A stretch of 64,000 nt of DNA, from the NCBI RefSeq assembly GCF_000382205.1, contig NZ_KB907788.1:930001-994000 (forward strand), given 5' to 3'. Both the position numbers and the translations under genes were made by a program. The notes below the pieces were generated by a model. It saw nothing but the letters and a program-made list of their open reading frames with translations, searched no databases and was not told the origin of the DNA. This DNA comes from Dyadobacter beijingensis DSM 21582. Its GTDB lineage: Bacteria > Bacteroidota > Bacteroidia > Cytophagales > Spirosomataceae. The number at the start of each line of letters is the position of its first letter. Position 1 is the stretch's first letter. Of this stretch, positions 51,755 to 60,903 are shown one piece after another.

Positions 51755-53755
51755 TTACTTAACCACTTTCAGTTTTCCCTGCATGAGTGTGTAATGACCG
51801 GGAAAAGTGCAAACGTACTGGTAGGTGCCCGGCTGTTTCGGTGCTACGAAATAGATCGATTCCGACTTCTCGGGCTCCACGATGTTGGTATGGAAAAGCA
51901 CATCGTTCGTTCTGGGCACGTAGTTCAGTTCTGTTCCTTTCAAACCCAGGTTCAGGCCCGCTTCACCTACGGCGGTGACGGTTCCCGGTTTGGTAATGAC
52001 GAGATTATGCAGCATGTCGTCGTTGTTGTTGAATACCACCTTGATCTTGCTTCCCGCCTTCACCTGGATTTCCGAAATATCAAATTTCAAACCCGGTACG
52101 GTGCCGATGGTAATGACCTGGTCCGGCCCATTCGTCCAGCTGGCGGGCATTTCCGTCACACGCTTGGCCGAAGCGGCGGTATTGGCCGCGGTTTCGCCTG
52201 TTGCAGGCATCGTGTGCGCGCTGTGGTCTGCGGCTGGGGCTTTCACGGTGGTTGTAAACTGCGATGCATTGGCCGCCTGTCCGCCCGCGATTTCGTTGAG
52301 GGTGTAGTAGGCCGTGGTGTGCAGCAGATTGTTGCCGTCCGGCGATTTTACGCCTTCCGTTTTGATTTCGTGGATATAACCCTTACGCAACGCAGCCGGA
52401 TCAACCACCAAGCGAACGCGCAGACCATCTTCCGAAACGATGATGCCTTTTAGCGGCACTTCCTGCGTGTTGATGATCGGGCTGCCGTAGGTGCGGTGGT
52501 ACCGGTACGTGAAGCTGTTCATTTTATACGAATCCTGGTCCGCAGCGGTCTTTTTGTCCACAGGGCTGGTAAAGGTGATTTCGAAGCCGTCCGGCGTCGA
52601 GCGCACGGTTTTCATTTCAAATGGCATTTTACCCGTCCACACCAGGCGCTGGATACCAAATTCTTCCTTGCCGGTAGCCGACCAGCCCCGGCTCGTCTGA
52701 CCTACAAAAAGCGAGCCGTCGAGGCCCCATTCAAGGCGCAGGATACCCGACATGAACCCTTCGCGGAAAGGGAAAACCGTTCCCTGCCAAACGCCGTTCA
52801 CTTTTTCGAGGTCTACGCGGGTGATGATACTATGTCCCTGGTCGCCCACGAACATTTGCCCCGTAAATGGCCCGAATGCACCATTGGTGACGTCTTCTTT
52901 GAAATCGGAGGTCGAAATACCGACCAAGGTATGCGGGAACCACACCGCTGGCGGTTTCAGGCCGGGTACTTTTTTAGCGACGTCGTACAGCGGCTCGCCG
53001 GTGCTCGGCACGTCCTCGGGCGTGAGCTTCACGGGAGACCCTTCTTCCTTGCTCCAACGCAAGCCGGCCGGGTTACCCGCGAAATCGCCTTTTTCCAGGT
53101 GCGTCATACGGCCGGAGCCTACCCAGTCGCCCTGGTTCTCGGTGTAAAAAATGTCGCCTTTATACGATCCGAAGCCGGAAGGGGAGCGCAAGCCGGTCGC
53201 CCAGGGCGTAAGCTTGCCGTCCTGGCCGAGTTTCAGCATCCACCCGCGCCATTTCGATTGGCTGGCGCCACGGCCCACCCAGTCGAGGTTGAGCGTGACG
53301 AGCATCTCGCCGTTCGGCATCGCCACGGGGCCGTAGGAATACTGGTGGTAGTTGCCCGAGAGCGGCCACCGGGTAAATGAATCGTACACATCGGCCACGC
53401 CGTCGTTATCGGTGTCTTCCAGGCGGGTTACCTCGCCACGCTGCGACACGAGGAAATCCTTGCCGCGGTAATAAAGGCCCAGCGGCTCGTGCAGACCCTG
53501 CGCGAAGCGGTGGAACGATGGCTTGCCGTCGCCTTTGAGGTAGGGGTTACCGATCAGCCAAACTTCGCCGCGGCGGGTGGATGTAGCCAGGCGCCCGTCC
53601 GGCAATACCTGCATACCACCCACTTCCATCTTGATATTCTCCGGGACCGGGATGGTGATAATGCGGTAATAATCGTCGATTTTATTGGGCTTCGACTGGG
53701 CGAACGCGCTCACACAGCCAGCGGAAATCAGGGTAGTTAAAAGAATATTTTTCAT
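51755..53755 (-). CDS. Exported beta-propeller dehydrogenase-like protein with C-terminal cupredoxin (auracyanin-like)
   Basis: A 666-residue protein with a Sec signal (MKNILLTTLISAGCVSAFAQ) starting at the ATG at 53755; an ATG three codons upstream is also possible. The main part (~30-500) resembles PQQ-dependent glucose/sorbosone dehydrogenase-type beta-propellers: MQVLPDGRLATSTRRGEVW, then GLHEPLGLYYRGKDF and RSPSGFGSYKGDIFYTENQG. The C-terminal ~115 residues form a cupredoxin with all four type 1 copper ligands: H583 (LHNLV), C649, H654 and M658 (CTFPGHYTLM). The copper domain could accept electrons from the propeller. No c-type haem motif is present. It lies 25 nt downstream of the PA14-type gene. 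Confidence 0.85.
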   Translation of the reverse strand: MKNILLTTLISAGCVSAFAQSKPNKIDDYYRIITIPVPENIKMEVGGMQVLPDGRLATSTRRGEVWLIGNPYLKGDGKPSFHRFAQGLHEPLGLYYRGKDFLVSQRGEVTRLEDTDNDGVADVYDSFTRWPLSGNYHQYSYGPVAMPNGEMLVTLNLDWVGRGASQSKWRGWMLKLGQDGKLTPWATGLRSPSGFGSYKGDIFYTENQGDWVGSGRMTHLEKGDFAGNPAGLRWSKEEGSPVKLTPEDVPSTGEPLYDVAKKVPGLKPPAVWFPHTLVGISTSDFKEDVTNGAFGPFTGQMFVGDQGHSIITRVDLEKVNGVWQGTVFPFREGFMSGILRLEWGLDGSLFVGQTSRGWSATGKEEFGIQRLVWTGKMPFEMKTVRSTPDGFEITFTSPVDKKTAADQDSYKMNSFTYRYHRTYGSPIINTQEVPLKGIIVSEDGLRVRLVVDPAALRKGYIHEIKTEGVKSPDGNNLLHTTAYYTLNEIAGGQAANASQFTTTVKAPAADHSAHTMPATGETAANTAASAKRVTEMPASWTNGPDQVITIGTVPGLKFDISEIQVKAGSKIKVVFNNNDDMLHNLVITKPGTVTAVGEAGLNLGLKGTELNYVPRTNDVLFHTNIVEPEKSESIYFVAPKQPGTYQYVCTFPGHYTLMQGKLKVVK

Positions 53756-53780
53756 TGATAGCATTCAGATAATGAGGTTT

Positions 53781-55508
53781 TTACCAAAACAAAGAATAGC
53801 TGGTGGCATTCGAAACGGGGAGAATGAGCTCCTTCATTTCGCCAGCCGGGCGGACGATCGCCCTGGCCTTTTTATCGATCTGCACATAAAAGCGGTCGTC
53901 GATCTGGTAAAGTCCTTTTTCTATTTCGGTAATCTGCTTGCCGCTGGCCAGCAGCGAGTACAATGCGCCGGAAGGTGTGCCGGCCACGCGGAATGTGCGT
54001 GAAAGGCTGTTGCCGCCGGATACCAGCTCGTCGCTCACCGTGGCCGAGCCGATTGCGTAGCGGAATACCGGGTAACCCTTCTGGTCGATTTTATAACCCA
54101 GGAAATTGATGTTCGCAGAATCGGGCCAGGCTGCATTGGCATTGTCGAGCAATGCGATGCTGCTGCGCCCTGAAACGTGTACCTTCAAACCGGCAGGGAA
54201 CAGCAGTTGGGGCTCGCCGCGCTCGTACCACATTTCGGTCACGTCGGCAAATTGTCCGCGCCACGCCTGCAACAATGCGCCGCGGTTCAGGTCCACGGTG
54301 TAGTTCCAGCCATCAGGGCTGCCTACCGAGATACAATGCGTGCGTTTGTATTTTTCACCCTCTATCTGAATGAACGACCGTACCATATCGGGACGCTGAT
54401 CAGGCGTGACGCTGATGTACGGCTTTGGCTCCGGCTCTGGCAGGGACGAGAGCGAATGCAGGTCGTACGGACGAACGCCGGATTTCTCCACGCGCAAGCC
54501 CAGCGCCGGCTGGCGCCACGGGAAACGCGAGTAGTAGATTTTGAATTTGTGTTTGCCCTGCGTCAGGTTGACGGTGCCAGTATGGGTTTCCTGCGAGGTG
54601 CTTTCGCCGGAGGTTACCACGCTCTTACCGTCGATATCCACCGACAGCACCGGGCCGGAGTAAATGGTAGTGAAAATGTAATCACCTGCTTCGGTCACAT
54701 CGATATCGCCTTCGTATACGAGGTGAAATTCACGCATGCCGTTGGTCACTTCCTGCGTTAGCACGGGCGACTGACCTTCATGATCGAGCTTGCTATATTC
54801 TTTGGCATCCCATTTGTCTGAAAATACTTTGTAGTTCAGGTTACTGATAGACAATGGTTTACGGTTAGCAAGCAATTGATAGCCGACATTGCGAAATGCG
54901 ATATTGCCTTTGGTAACTTCCAATGCGATGGGTTGGCCGTCGCCTGCCGCCTTGGAATTGGGGAGGTAAACCGTTTCCAGCACCGTCACGCCATTGAGCG
55001 AAAGGGTATTCAGTTTCGCGGAGTTGGGAACGTTCTGAACGGATGCGTCATAGGAAAGTTCGAGCGTTTGCCACAGGCCGGCCGACTTGGCGGCATTCTG
55101 CGTCGGGAACTGGCCGATATAACCTGAAGTGGAAGCGTCGGCCACTTTTTGTTTGCTGCTGTCGGAAATCTTGACCTTCTGTCCGCCGGGAAGGATAATG
55201 TAGCCTTCGGCACCCGGCGAAACGTTGAATTCAAGGGAAAGCCGGAGATCGCTTGCTTTCAGTTTGGTGGTCAGCACAGTTCCGGGGCTTCCGATCAGTA
55301 CGCCTTCGCCGGCCGATATTTTAGGCTTCGCAGTGCCGGAAGGAAGTATGCTGATGCCACCTTGTATCGACCAGTTGGGGGCCGCGCTTTCGAAGGCGCT
55401 GAGGTCTTTGAGGGAAAGAGAAGAATAGTTTCCCTTCGCTGTCTGGCCCATCACCGCTACCGGGCTGGCCAGTAGAAGGAGGGAGACTGTCTGGAACAAT
55501 TGACGCAT
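53781..55508 (-). CDS. Exported PA14/DUF6797-like protein, partner of the cupredoxin dehydrogenase
   Basis: A 575-residue periplasmic protein with a Sec signal (MRQLFQTVSLLLLASPVAVMGQ). The first ~200 residues look like a DUF1080-type jelly roll (LRLSLEFNVSPGAEGYIILP, LKASDLRLSLEF). A PA14-like sugar-binding domain follows (~225-330: GDIDVTEAGDYIFTTIYSGP). The last ~230 residues resemble the DUF6797-type segment that often precedes haem or dehydrogenase domains (GWNYTVDLNRGALLQAWRGQ). There is no catalytic motif I can defend. The pair may bind and oxidise a sugar or sugar-derived compound in the periplasm. It is first in a two-gene operon, 396 bp divergent from the second susC. Confidence 0.72.
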   Translation of the reverse strand: MRQLFQTVSLLLLASPVAVMGQTAKGNYSSLSLKDLSAFESAAPNWSIQGGISILPSGTAKPKISAGEGVLIGSPGTVLTTKLKASDLRLSLEFNVSPGAEGYIILPGGQKVKISDSSKQKVADASTSGYIGQFPTQNAAKSAGLWQTLELSYDASVQNVPNSAKLNTLSLNGVTVLETVYLPNSKAAGDGQPIALEVTKGNIAFRNVGYQLLANRKPLSISNLNYKVFSDKWDAKEYSKLDHEGQSPVLTQEVTNGMREFHLVYEGDIDVTEAGDYIFTTIYSGPVLSVDIDGKSVVTSGESTSQETHTGTVNLTQGKHKFKIYYSRFPWRQPALGLRVEKSGVRPYDLHSLSSLPEPEPKPYISVTPDQRPDMVRSFIQIEGEKYKRTHCISVGSPDGWNYTVDLNRGALLQAWRGQFADVTEMWYERGEPQLLFPAGLKVHVSGRSSIALLDNANAAWPDSANINFLGYKIDQKGYPVFRYAIGSATVSDELVSGGNSLSRTFRVAGTPSGALYSLLASGKQITEIEKGLYQIDDRFYVQIDKKARAIVRPAGEMKELILPVSNATSYSLFW

Positions 55509-55904
55509 TGGAATCGATTAAGTGTATTGTTTACAATTAAAAAGCGAAGTTCGGCATTTTTTTTACTATTATATCCGGAAATAGTATGAAATTTTTGAAC
55601 TGCGGAGATTGCTTGTCAAAAGTTTAACAAGGATGAATCCTATTTTGTAAATTTAAGCGAACACTATTTCCCGTGACCACCGGTAGCATTCAGATAGAAG
55701 TAGTTGTTCGTGCATGAGTTAGTGAGATTTTCAGCATTTATCAGTAATCGTTTACAGCCTGACGTGCCGCCGGTCCCGGCCGGATTTGTTTATATTATGT
55801 TAATAAATATTTAACATAATAGACTGTATTAAAGCGGATTTTTGCGTTTTGCCGGGCGGTTGTGCCCATACCATTCTTTTCTCACCTAAAAAACCTAAGT
55901 GCTC
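55509..55904. other. Divergent regulatory region between the PA14-type gene and the second susC
   Basis: This 396-bp AT-rich region has no gene. It holds a 29-bp palindrome at 55793-55821 (listed separately), and a TTTTGTAAATTTAAG stretch at ~55644-55658 that is a poor promoter match. I see no clear TAnnTTTG element for either gene. Confidence 0.6.
55793..55821 (+). promoter_or_regulatory. 29-bp palindrome upstream of the second susC
   Basis: Perfect 11-bp arms TATTATGTTAA (55793-55803) and TTAACATAATA (55811-55821) are separated by 7 nt. It is centred about 98 nt before the ATG. Length and symmetry suit binding of a dimeric regulator. This SusC has no STN domain and no sigma/anti-sigma nearby, so a conventional repressor or activator acting here is plausible. 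Confidence 0.65.
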
Positions 55905-58900
55905 ATGATCAAACAAGTTTACTTATGCTTCCGGCTGAGTATTTTCAGAAGCGGCGCGTGCGCAGGCATGGCGCTCACGGGCCTGATGTACTCGCATGCA
56001 GGCATCGCACAGTCGGTGGTTACCGGGCAGGTAATATCTGACGACGACAAGCTTCCGCTCGCGGGCGTGAGCGTGATCGAAAAAGGCAGCAACAACGGAA
56101 CCGTCACCGATTCGAACGGCAAGTACCAGATCAGCGTCAAAGGCGCCAGCTCCGTACTCACATTTTCGTTCCTGGGGTATGTTACCCACGAAGTGACCGT
56201 AGGTGGCCGCGCCGTGGCCGATGTAGTACTTTTCGCAGACCAGAAACAATTGCAGGAAGTAGTCGTGACGGCGTTGGGTATCAAAAAGGATGTCCGCAAA
56301 CTCGGGTACGCTGTGCAGGAGCTGAAAGGCGAAAGCATCGTGACGGCCCGTGAAACCAACATTGTCAACCAGTTGGCCGGTAAGGTTGCCGGTGTGACGG
56401 TTGTAGGAAGCCCGTCGGGGATCGGCGGTTCTGCGCGGGTGACGATCCGTGGGGAACGGTCGGTGGATTTGAACAAAAACCAGCCGCTGTACGTGATCGA
56501 CGGGGTGCCTATCAGCAATTCTATCACGGGCGGTTCGGGCCAGAATAACCTCGAAGTCGATTTCGGGAATGGCGCAAGCTTCATCAACCCCGACGACGTG
56601 GAAACAATGAGCGTGCTGAAAGGACCTGCCGCTGCGGCCTTGTACGGTTCAAGAGCGGCCAACGGGGTGATCCTGATCACCACCAAGTCGGGGAAAGGCA
56701 ACAAGGGCATCGGCGTAGAGGTGAACAGCAACACTACGTTCGAGCGCGCATTGAAACTGCCCGAATATCAGAACAAATACGGGCAGGGTAATGGTAACGG
56801 CGGCGATTTCGCATTCGTGAACGGCGCCGGCGGAGGCCTTACCGACGGTACCGACGAAGGCTGGGGGCCGGAATTCAAAGGCCAGAGCTACCCGCAGTAC
56901 AATTCGCCGCGGACATTGAACGGCCAGGCCATTCCATTCCTCGGTGGCGACCTGAATGCGCCCGCCGGAAGCGTGATCACCGCAACGCCCTGGGTAGCAG
57001 ACGTGGACGGTTTGAAAAACTTCCTCCGCACAGGCCGTACATTGACGAACAACATCGCGCTGATCGGCAACAACGACCAGGGTAATTTCCGGTTGTCGTA
57101 CACCAACCTCGACCAGACGGGTATCGTGCCGAACACCGACCTGAAACGCCATACCACCTCGTTGAGTGCAGGTTACAACCTTACCAAGAAGCTATCTGCC
57201 AAAACATTCGTGAGCTATATCAAGAGTTCGAGCGGGAACCGCCCTTCGATCAGCTACGGTACGGAGAGTATTATGTACCTCTTCAACTGCTGGCTGCCGC
57301 GCTCGGTGAAGGTGTCGGATATGGAACGTTTATGGATGAACGGTCTGGAAGATCAGCGCCAGTTCAGCTGGAACTACAACTACCACGATAACCCTTACCT
57401 CACCGTTTACGAAAACACCAACGGCCAGGAAGTGAACCGCATTATCGGTAACGTGATCCTGAAATACGATTTCACCGACTGGCTCAGCCTGCAATTGCGT
57501 ACGGCTACCGACTGGGGCAACGAGCGCCGCGAATACCGCCGTGCATTCAGCACGCAGCGCTTCCCGTTCGGCCAGTACCGCGAGGTGAAAGTGAATACCG
57601 AGGAGCGTAACAGCGATTTCCTGTTGTCTTTCAACAAGGATGTCAGCAAGGATATCAATGTATCTGCGACATTCGGTGGTAACCAGAACCGCCAGAGCTC
57701 GATCTACGACGAGGAAAATGCGGGCCAGCTCAACCTGCCGGGCATTTACAACCTCACCAACTCGCGCATTCAGCTGGTCGCATCGCAAAGCAAGGTCGGC
57801 AAGCGGATCAACAGCTTGTACGGTTCGGCATCGGTGTCGTTCCGCAATTACCTGTTCCTCGACGTCACGGCACGCAACGACTGGAGCAGCGCATTGACGC
57901 TCCCCACGGCGCTGAAAGCGTTCGGTACCGAGAACAACTCGTATTTTTATCCATCGGTTGCTCTGAGCGCTGTTTTGAGCGATATGACTAAGCTGCCGGA
58001 AGTGATTTCCTTTGCCAAACTCCGCGCCAGCTTCGCGCAGGTGGGTAACGATACCGACCCGTTCACATTCACCCAGGCATTCAACCCGAGTACGCCTTAC
58101 GGCTCGTCGCAGATTTACGGTGAAACAGACCGTCTGGCGAACCTGAACCTGAAACCGGAGATCAGTACGGCTTACGAGCTCGGCGCGGACGTCCGTTTTT
58201 TCAAAAACCGCGTAGGACTGGATTTTACATTCTATCAAAGCAAAACCAAGAACCAGATCCTGCAAATCCCGCTTTCGCTTACTACGGGCTATAATGGCCG
58301 TTTTTTCAATGCGGGTGAGATCAAAAACTGGGGCTTTGAAACGATGCTGAATGTAACGCCGGTAGAGATCAATGATTTCAAATGGAATATCGGTATCAAC
58401 TTCTCGGCCAACCGCAGCAAGGTACTCGAACTGTCGGACGGCATTACCAATTTCGTAATGGCGAGCAAAGGGGTGAGCATCGAGGCCCGGGTCGGCGAGC
58501 GCATGGGTGACATGTACGGGATCGCTTTCGCACGCGTGCAGAACACCAATTCATCGGCCCCTTACTACGACGCTACCGGCCAGAATGTGGGCCAGATCGT
58601 GTACAAGGACGGTCGCCCGGTGCCTACAACCAACGTGCAGAAAATGGGCAACTACAATCCCGACTGGCTCGCCGGTATTTCCAACCAGTTCAACTACAAG
58701 AGTTTGAAACTCAGCTTCCTGTTCGACGTACGCCACGGGGGCAAGTTGTATTCGCATACACAAACGGTTGGTCGCGAGGGTGGTATCATCAAGGAAACCC
58801 TCGAAGGACGTGCAGACGGCTACGACCTGAGCAAAGCCGGCAATGGCGTCATCGGCGACGGCGTGGTGCAGAATGCCGACGGTACTTTCAGCAAAAACGA

Positions 58901-59222
58901 AGTGAAGCTGGCGGCCCGCGCATGGCATACCGCCTACACCGGCGGCCGTAACATTGCCGAAGGCGTGATGTACGACGCGTCGTTCGTGAAGCTTCGCGAG
59001 GTGCAGCTGGGCTATTCGATCCCGAACCGCCTGCTGGGCCGCTCACCGATCAAAAACATCACCGTTTCGTTCGTGGGACGTAACCTGGCGCTGTGGTCGA
59101 AAGTACCGCATGTAGACCCTGAAACAATGGCTTACAACGGCGGTACCGCATTGCCGGGTATCGAGTATATGTCGATCCCTTCGAGCCGCAGCTATGGTTT
59201 CAACGTGAGTTTCAAACTGTAA
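55905..59222 (+). CDS. susC: SusC-type TonB-dependent transporter without STN domain
   Basis: A 1105-residue outer-membrane transporter starting at the ATG at 55905 (MIKQVYLCF); a GTG two codons upstream (55899) is less likely. After a long signal region ending near SHAGIAQS comes a CarboxypepD_reg domain (~40-110, VTGQVISDDDKLPLAGVSVI). The plug includes VVVTALGIKKDVRKLGYAVQ and the barrel ends with SRSYGFNVSFKL. No STN domain is present, so this system is not controlled by the FecI/FecR route of the other susC. It pairs with the susD 18 nt downstream. Substrate unknown; there are no enzymes in the operon. Confidence 0.96.
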   Translation: MIKQVYLCFRLSIFRSGACAGMALTGLMYSHAGIAQSVVTGQVISDDDKLPLAGVSVIEKGSNNGTVTDSNGKYQISVKGASSVLTFSFLGYVTHEVTVGGRAVADVVLFADQKQLQEVVVTALGIKKDVRKLGYAVQELKGESIVTARETNIVNQLAGKVAGVTVVGSPSGIGGSARVTIRGERSVDLNKNQPLYVIDGVPISNSITGGSGQNNLEVDFGNGASFINPDDVETMSVLKGPAAAALYGSRAANGVILITTKSGKGNKGIGVEVNSNTTFERALKLPEYQNKYGQGNGNGGDFAFVNGAGGGLTDGTDEGWGPEFKGQSYPQYNSPRTLNGQAIPFLGGDLNAPAGSVITATPWVADVDGLKNFLRTGRTLTNNIALIGNNDQGNFRLSYTNLDQTGIVPNTDLKRHTTSLSAGYNLTKKLSAKTFVSYIKSSSGNRPSISYGTESIMYLFNCWLPRSVKVSDMERLWMNGLEDQRQFSWNYNYHDNPYLTVYENTNGQEVNRIIGNVILKYDFTDWLSLQLRTATDWGNERREYRRAFSTQRFPFGQYREVKVNTEERNSDFLLSFNKDVSKDINVSATFGGNQNRQSSIYDEENAGQLNLPGIYNLTNSRIQLVASQSKVGKRINSLYGSASVSFRNYLFLDVTARNDWSSALTLPTALKAFGTENNSYFYPSVALSAVLSDMTKLPEVISFAKLRASFAQVGNDTDPFTFTQAFNPSTPYGSSQIYGETDRLANLNLKPEISTAYELGADVRFFKNRVGLDFTFYQSKTKNQILQIPLSLTTGYNGRFFNAGEIKNWGFETMLNVTPVEINDFKWNIGINFSANRSKVLELSDGITNFVMASKGVSIEARVGERMGDMYGIAFARVQNTNSSAPYYDATGQNVGQIVYKDGRPVPTTNVQKMGNYNPDWLAGISNQFNYKSLKLSFLFDVRHGGKLYSHTQTVGREGGIIKETLEGRADGYDLSKAGNGVIGDGVVQNADGTFSKNEVKLAARAWHTAYTGGRNIAEGVMYDASFVKLREVQLGYSIPNRLLGRSPIKNITVSFVGRNLALWSKVPHVDPETMAYNGGTALPGIEYMSIPSSRSYGFNVSFKL

Positions 59223-59240
59223 CATTTCAAGAGGAAAACA

Positions 59241-60767
59241 ATGAAAAAGCTAATTCCGATATATATCATGGCCGCGCTGACACTCTCGGCGGGCTCGTGT
59301 ACCAACGACTTTGAGGAAGTAAATACCAACGACAACGTGCCGAACAATGTCACGCCCGACCTGCTGCTGTCCGGCGTGATCCGGAATATGATCAACAGCC
59401 AGGTGAGCGACGCCTGGGGGATCGGCAACATCGTGGTGCAGCACCACGCGAAGATCCAGTTCGTGAACGAGGACCGCTACCTGTGGGGCCAGCAAAACGG
59501 GATCTGGGACAATGTGTATGGGAATATGCGTAATATCAAAAACATCATGGACCAGGTCGGTACCGATGACGCCAATGCGTACAAGGGCATCGCGCTGATC
59601 CTGAAATCGTGGATGTTTGCGCTTGCGACGGATGCATACGGCGATATTCCGTACACGGAGGCGACCAAAGGCAAAACCGACGGCGTGTATTTGCCCAAAT
59701 ACGACACCCAGGAAAGCGTTTATGCAGGTATCCTGGCCGATCTCAGCACGGCGAACAATATCCTCGCCACCAGCACCACGGCGGTTTCCGGCGACATCCT
59801 TTTCGGCGGCGGCTCCGGGTCGATCATCAAATGGAGAAAGTTAGCGAATTCACTGCGTCTGCGTTATTTAATGCGTATTTCAAAGCAAAAAGACGTGAAA
59901 GCCGAATTGCAGGCGATCGTGGGAGATCCTGCTAAAAACCCGATTTTCGAGGGCAATCAGGACAATGCGGAACTGAAATACCTCGCAGCGGCGCCTAATC
60001 AGTGGAGAATGTACGATTCGCGTGTGGGCTCGTTCGACGAATTCCGGGTGAGCAAGACGCTCAGCGACCGCCTTACGGCGTTGAAGGACCCGCGTCTGGC
60101 AGTATTCGGCCGTCCGTCGCAATCTTCCGTAACGGCCGGTAAGCCGGTGATCGAAGGTGTTCCGAACGGCTTGGGCGACGTGCCCGCATTGAACTATAAT
60201 GGTGGGCCTCAGGGTGTTTCGCGTGTGGGGTACACGTTCGCGTGCCTCGTGTGCAACGATCCCGGCCAGGCGCCGCCGGACCCTTCCGCACCACGCGGGA
60301 TCCTGATGAACTATTCCGAATTGCAGTTTATCCTGGCCGAAGCCCGCGAGAAAGGCTGGATTACGGCAGGAACGGCGGAAGGTTATTATACCAAAGGCAT
60401 CCAGAGCAACTTCGAGTACTGGAAAAGCGTAGTGCCGGCTTCCTACGGCATTAATGTCACGCCGGACGCTTCGTACTATACGCAAGCCGCCGTCGCTTAC
60501 ACAGGTACAAGCGCGGAGAAATTCGCGAAAATCGCGTTGCAGAAATGGGTAGCATTCTATTTCAACGGCCTGGAAGCGTGGTTCGACTGGCGCCGCACGG
60601 GCATGCCGGAAATCAAACCCGGACCCGACAACCTCAACCAGAACCGCGTACCGGTACGCTTCATTTACCCGCTCTCGGAGCAATCGCTCAACGGCGCCAA
60701 CCGCGAAGAGGCGGTCAAACGTCAGGGAACGGATGATCTGAATACCCGCACCTGGGTGGCAAAATAG
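59241..60767 (+). CDS. susD: SusD/RagB-family surface lipoprotein (second locus)
   Basis: A 508-residue lipoprotein (C20 in AGSC) of the SusD-like_2 group, with FEEVNTNDNVPNNVTPDLLL at the start, then LKSWMFALATDAYGDIPYTE and FNGLEAWFDWRRTGMPEI. It forms the substrate-binding lid of the SusC encoded 18 nt upstream. Two features differ from the other SusD: a FACLVCNDPGQAPPDP segment (~333-348) with a Cys pair, and a Gly/Ser loop FGGGSGSI (~189-196). The Cys pair (CLVC) may form a disulphide or bind metal. It ends the transcription unit; an inverted repeat follows. Confidence 0.95.
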   Translation: MKKLIPIYIMAALTLSAGSCTNDFEEVNTNDNVPNNVTPDLLLSGVIRNMINSQVSDAWGIGNIVVQHHAKIQFVNEDRYLWGQQNGIWDNVYGNMRNIKNIMDQVGTDDANAYKGIALILKSWMFALATDAYGDIPYTEATKGKTDGVYLPKYDTQESVYAGILADLSTANNILATSTTAVSGDILFGGGSGSIIKWRKLANSLRLRYLMRISKQKDVKAELQAIVGDPAKNPIFEGNQDNAELKYLAAAPNQWRMYDSRVGSFDEFRVSKTLSDRLTALKDPRLAVFGRPSQSSVTAGKPVIEGVPNGLGDVPALNYNGGPQGVSRVGYTFACLVCNDPGQAPPDPSAPRGILMNYSELQFILAEAREKGWITAGTAEGYYTKGIQSNFEYWKSVVPASYGINVTPDASYYTQAAVAYTGTSAEKFAKIALQKWVAFYFNGLEAWFDWRRTGMPEIKPGPDNLNQNRVPVRFIYPLSEQSLNGANREEAVKRQGTDDLNTRTWVAK

Positions 60768-60791
60768 GAGGGAGATGACAGGTTTAGTCAG

Positions 60792-60878
60792 ATTTGGTCA
60801 TGTGTGGTCAGGTTTTGTGTGATACCAAGCAATTACAATTACACAACACCTGACTACGCCTGACCACACTGACCAAAT
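60792..60878. repeat. Imperfect inverted repeat between susD and polA
   Basis: The arms 60792-60820 and 60841-60878 pair with high identity after a small gap (ATTTGGTCA...GTGTGGTCAGG against CCTGACCACACTGACCAAAT). GGTCA words recur within each arm. Located between convergent susD (plus) and polA (minus), it could act as a two-way transcription barrier. No T-run typical of intrinsic terminators is present. Confidence 0.65.
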
Positions 60879-60903
60879 GTTCCCCATTTTTCCTCCCAAA
60901 AAA

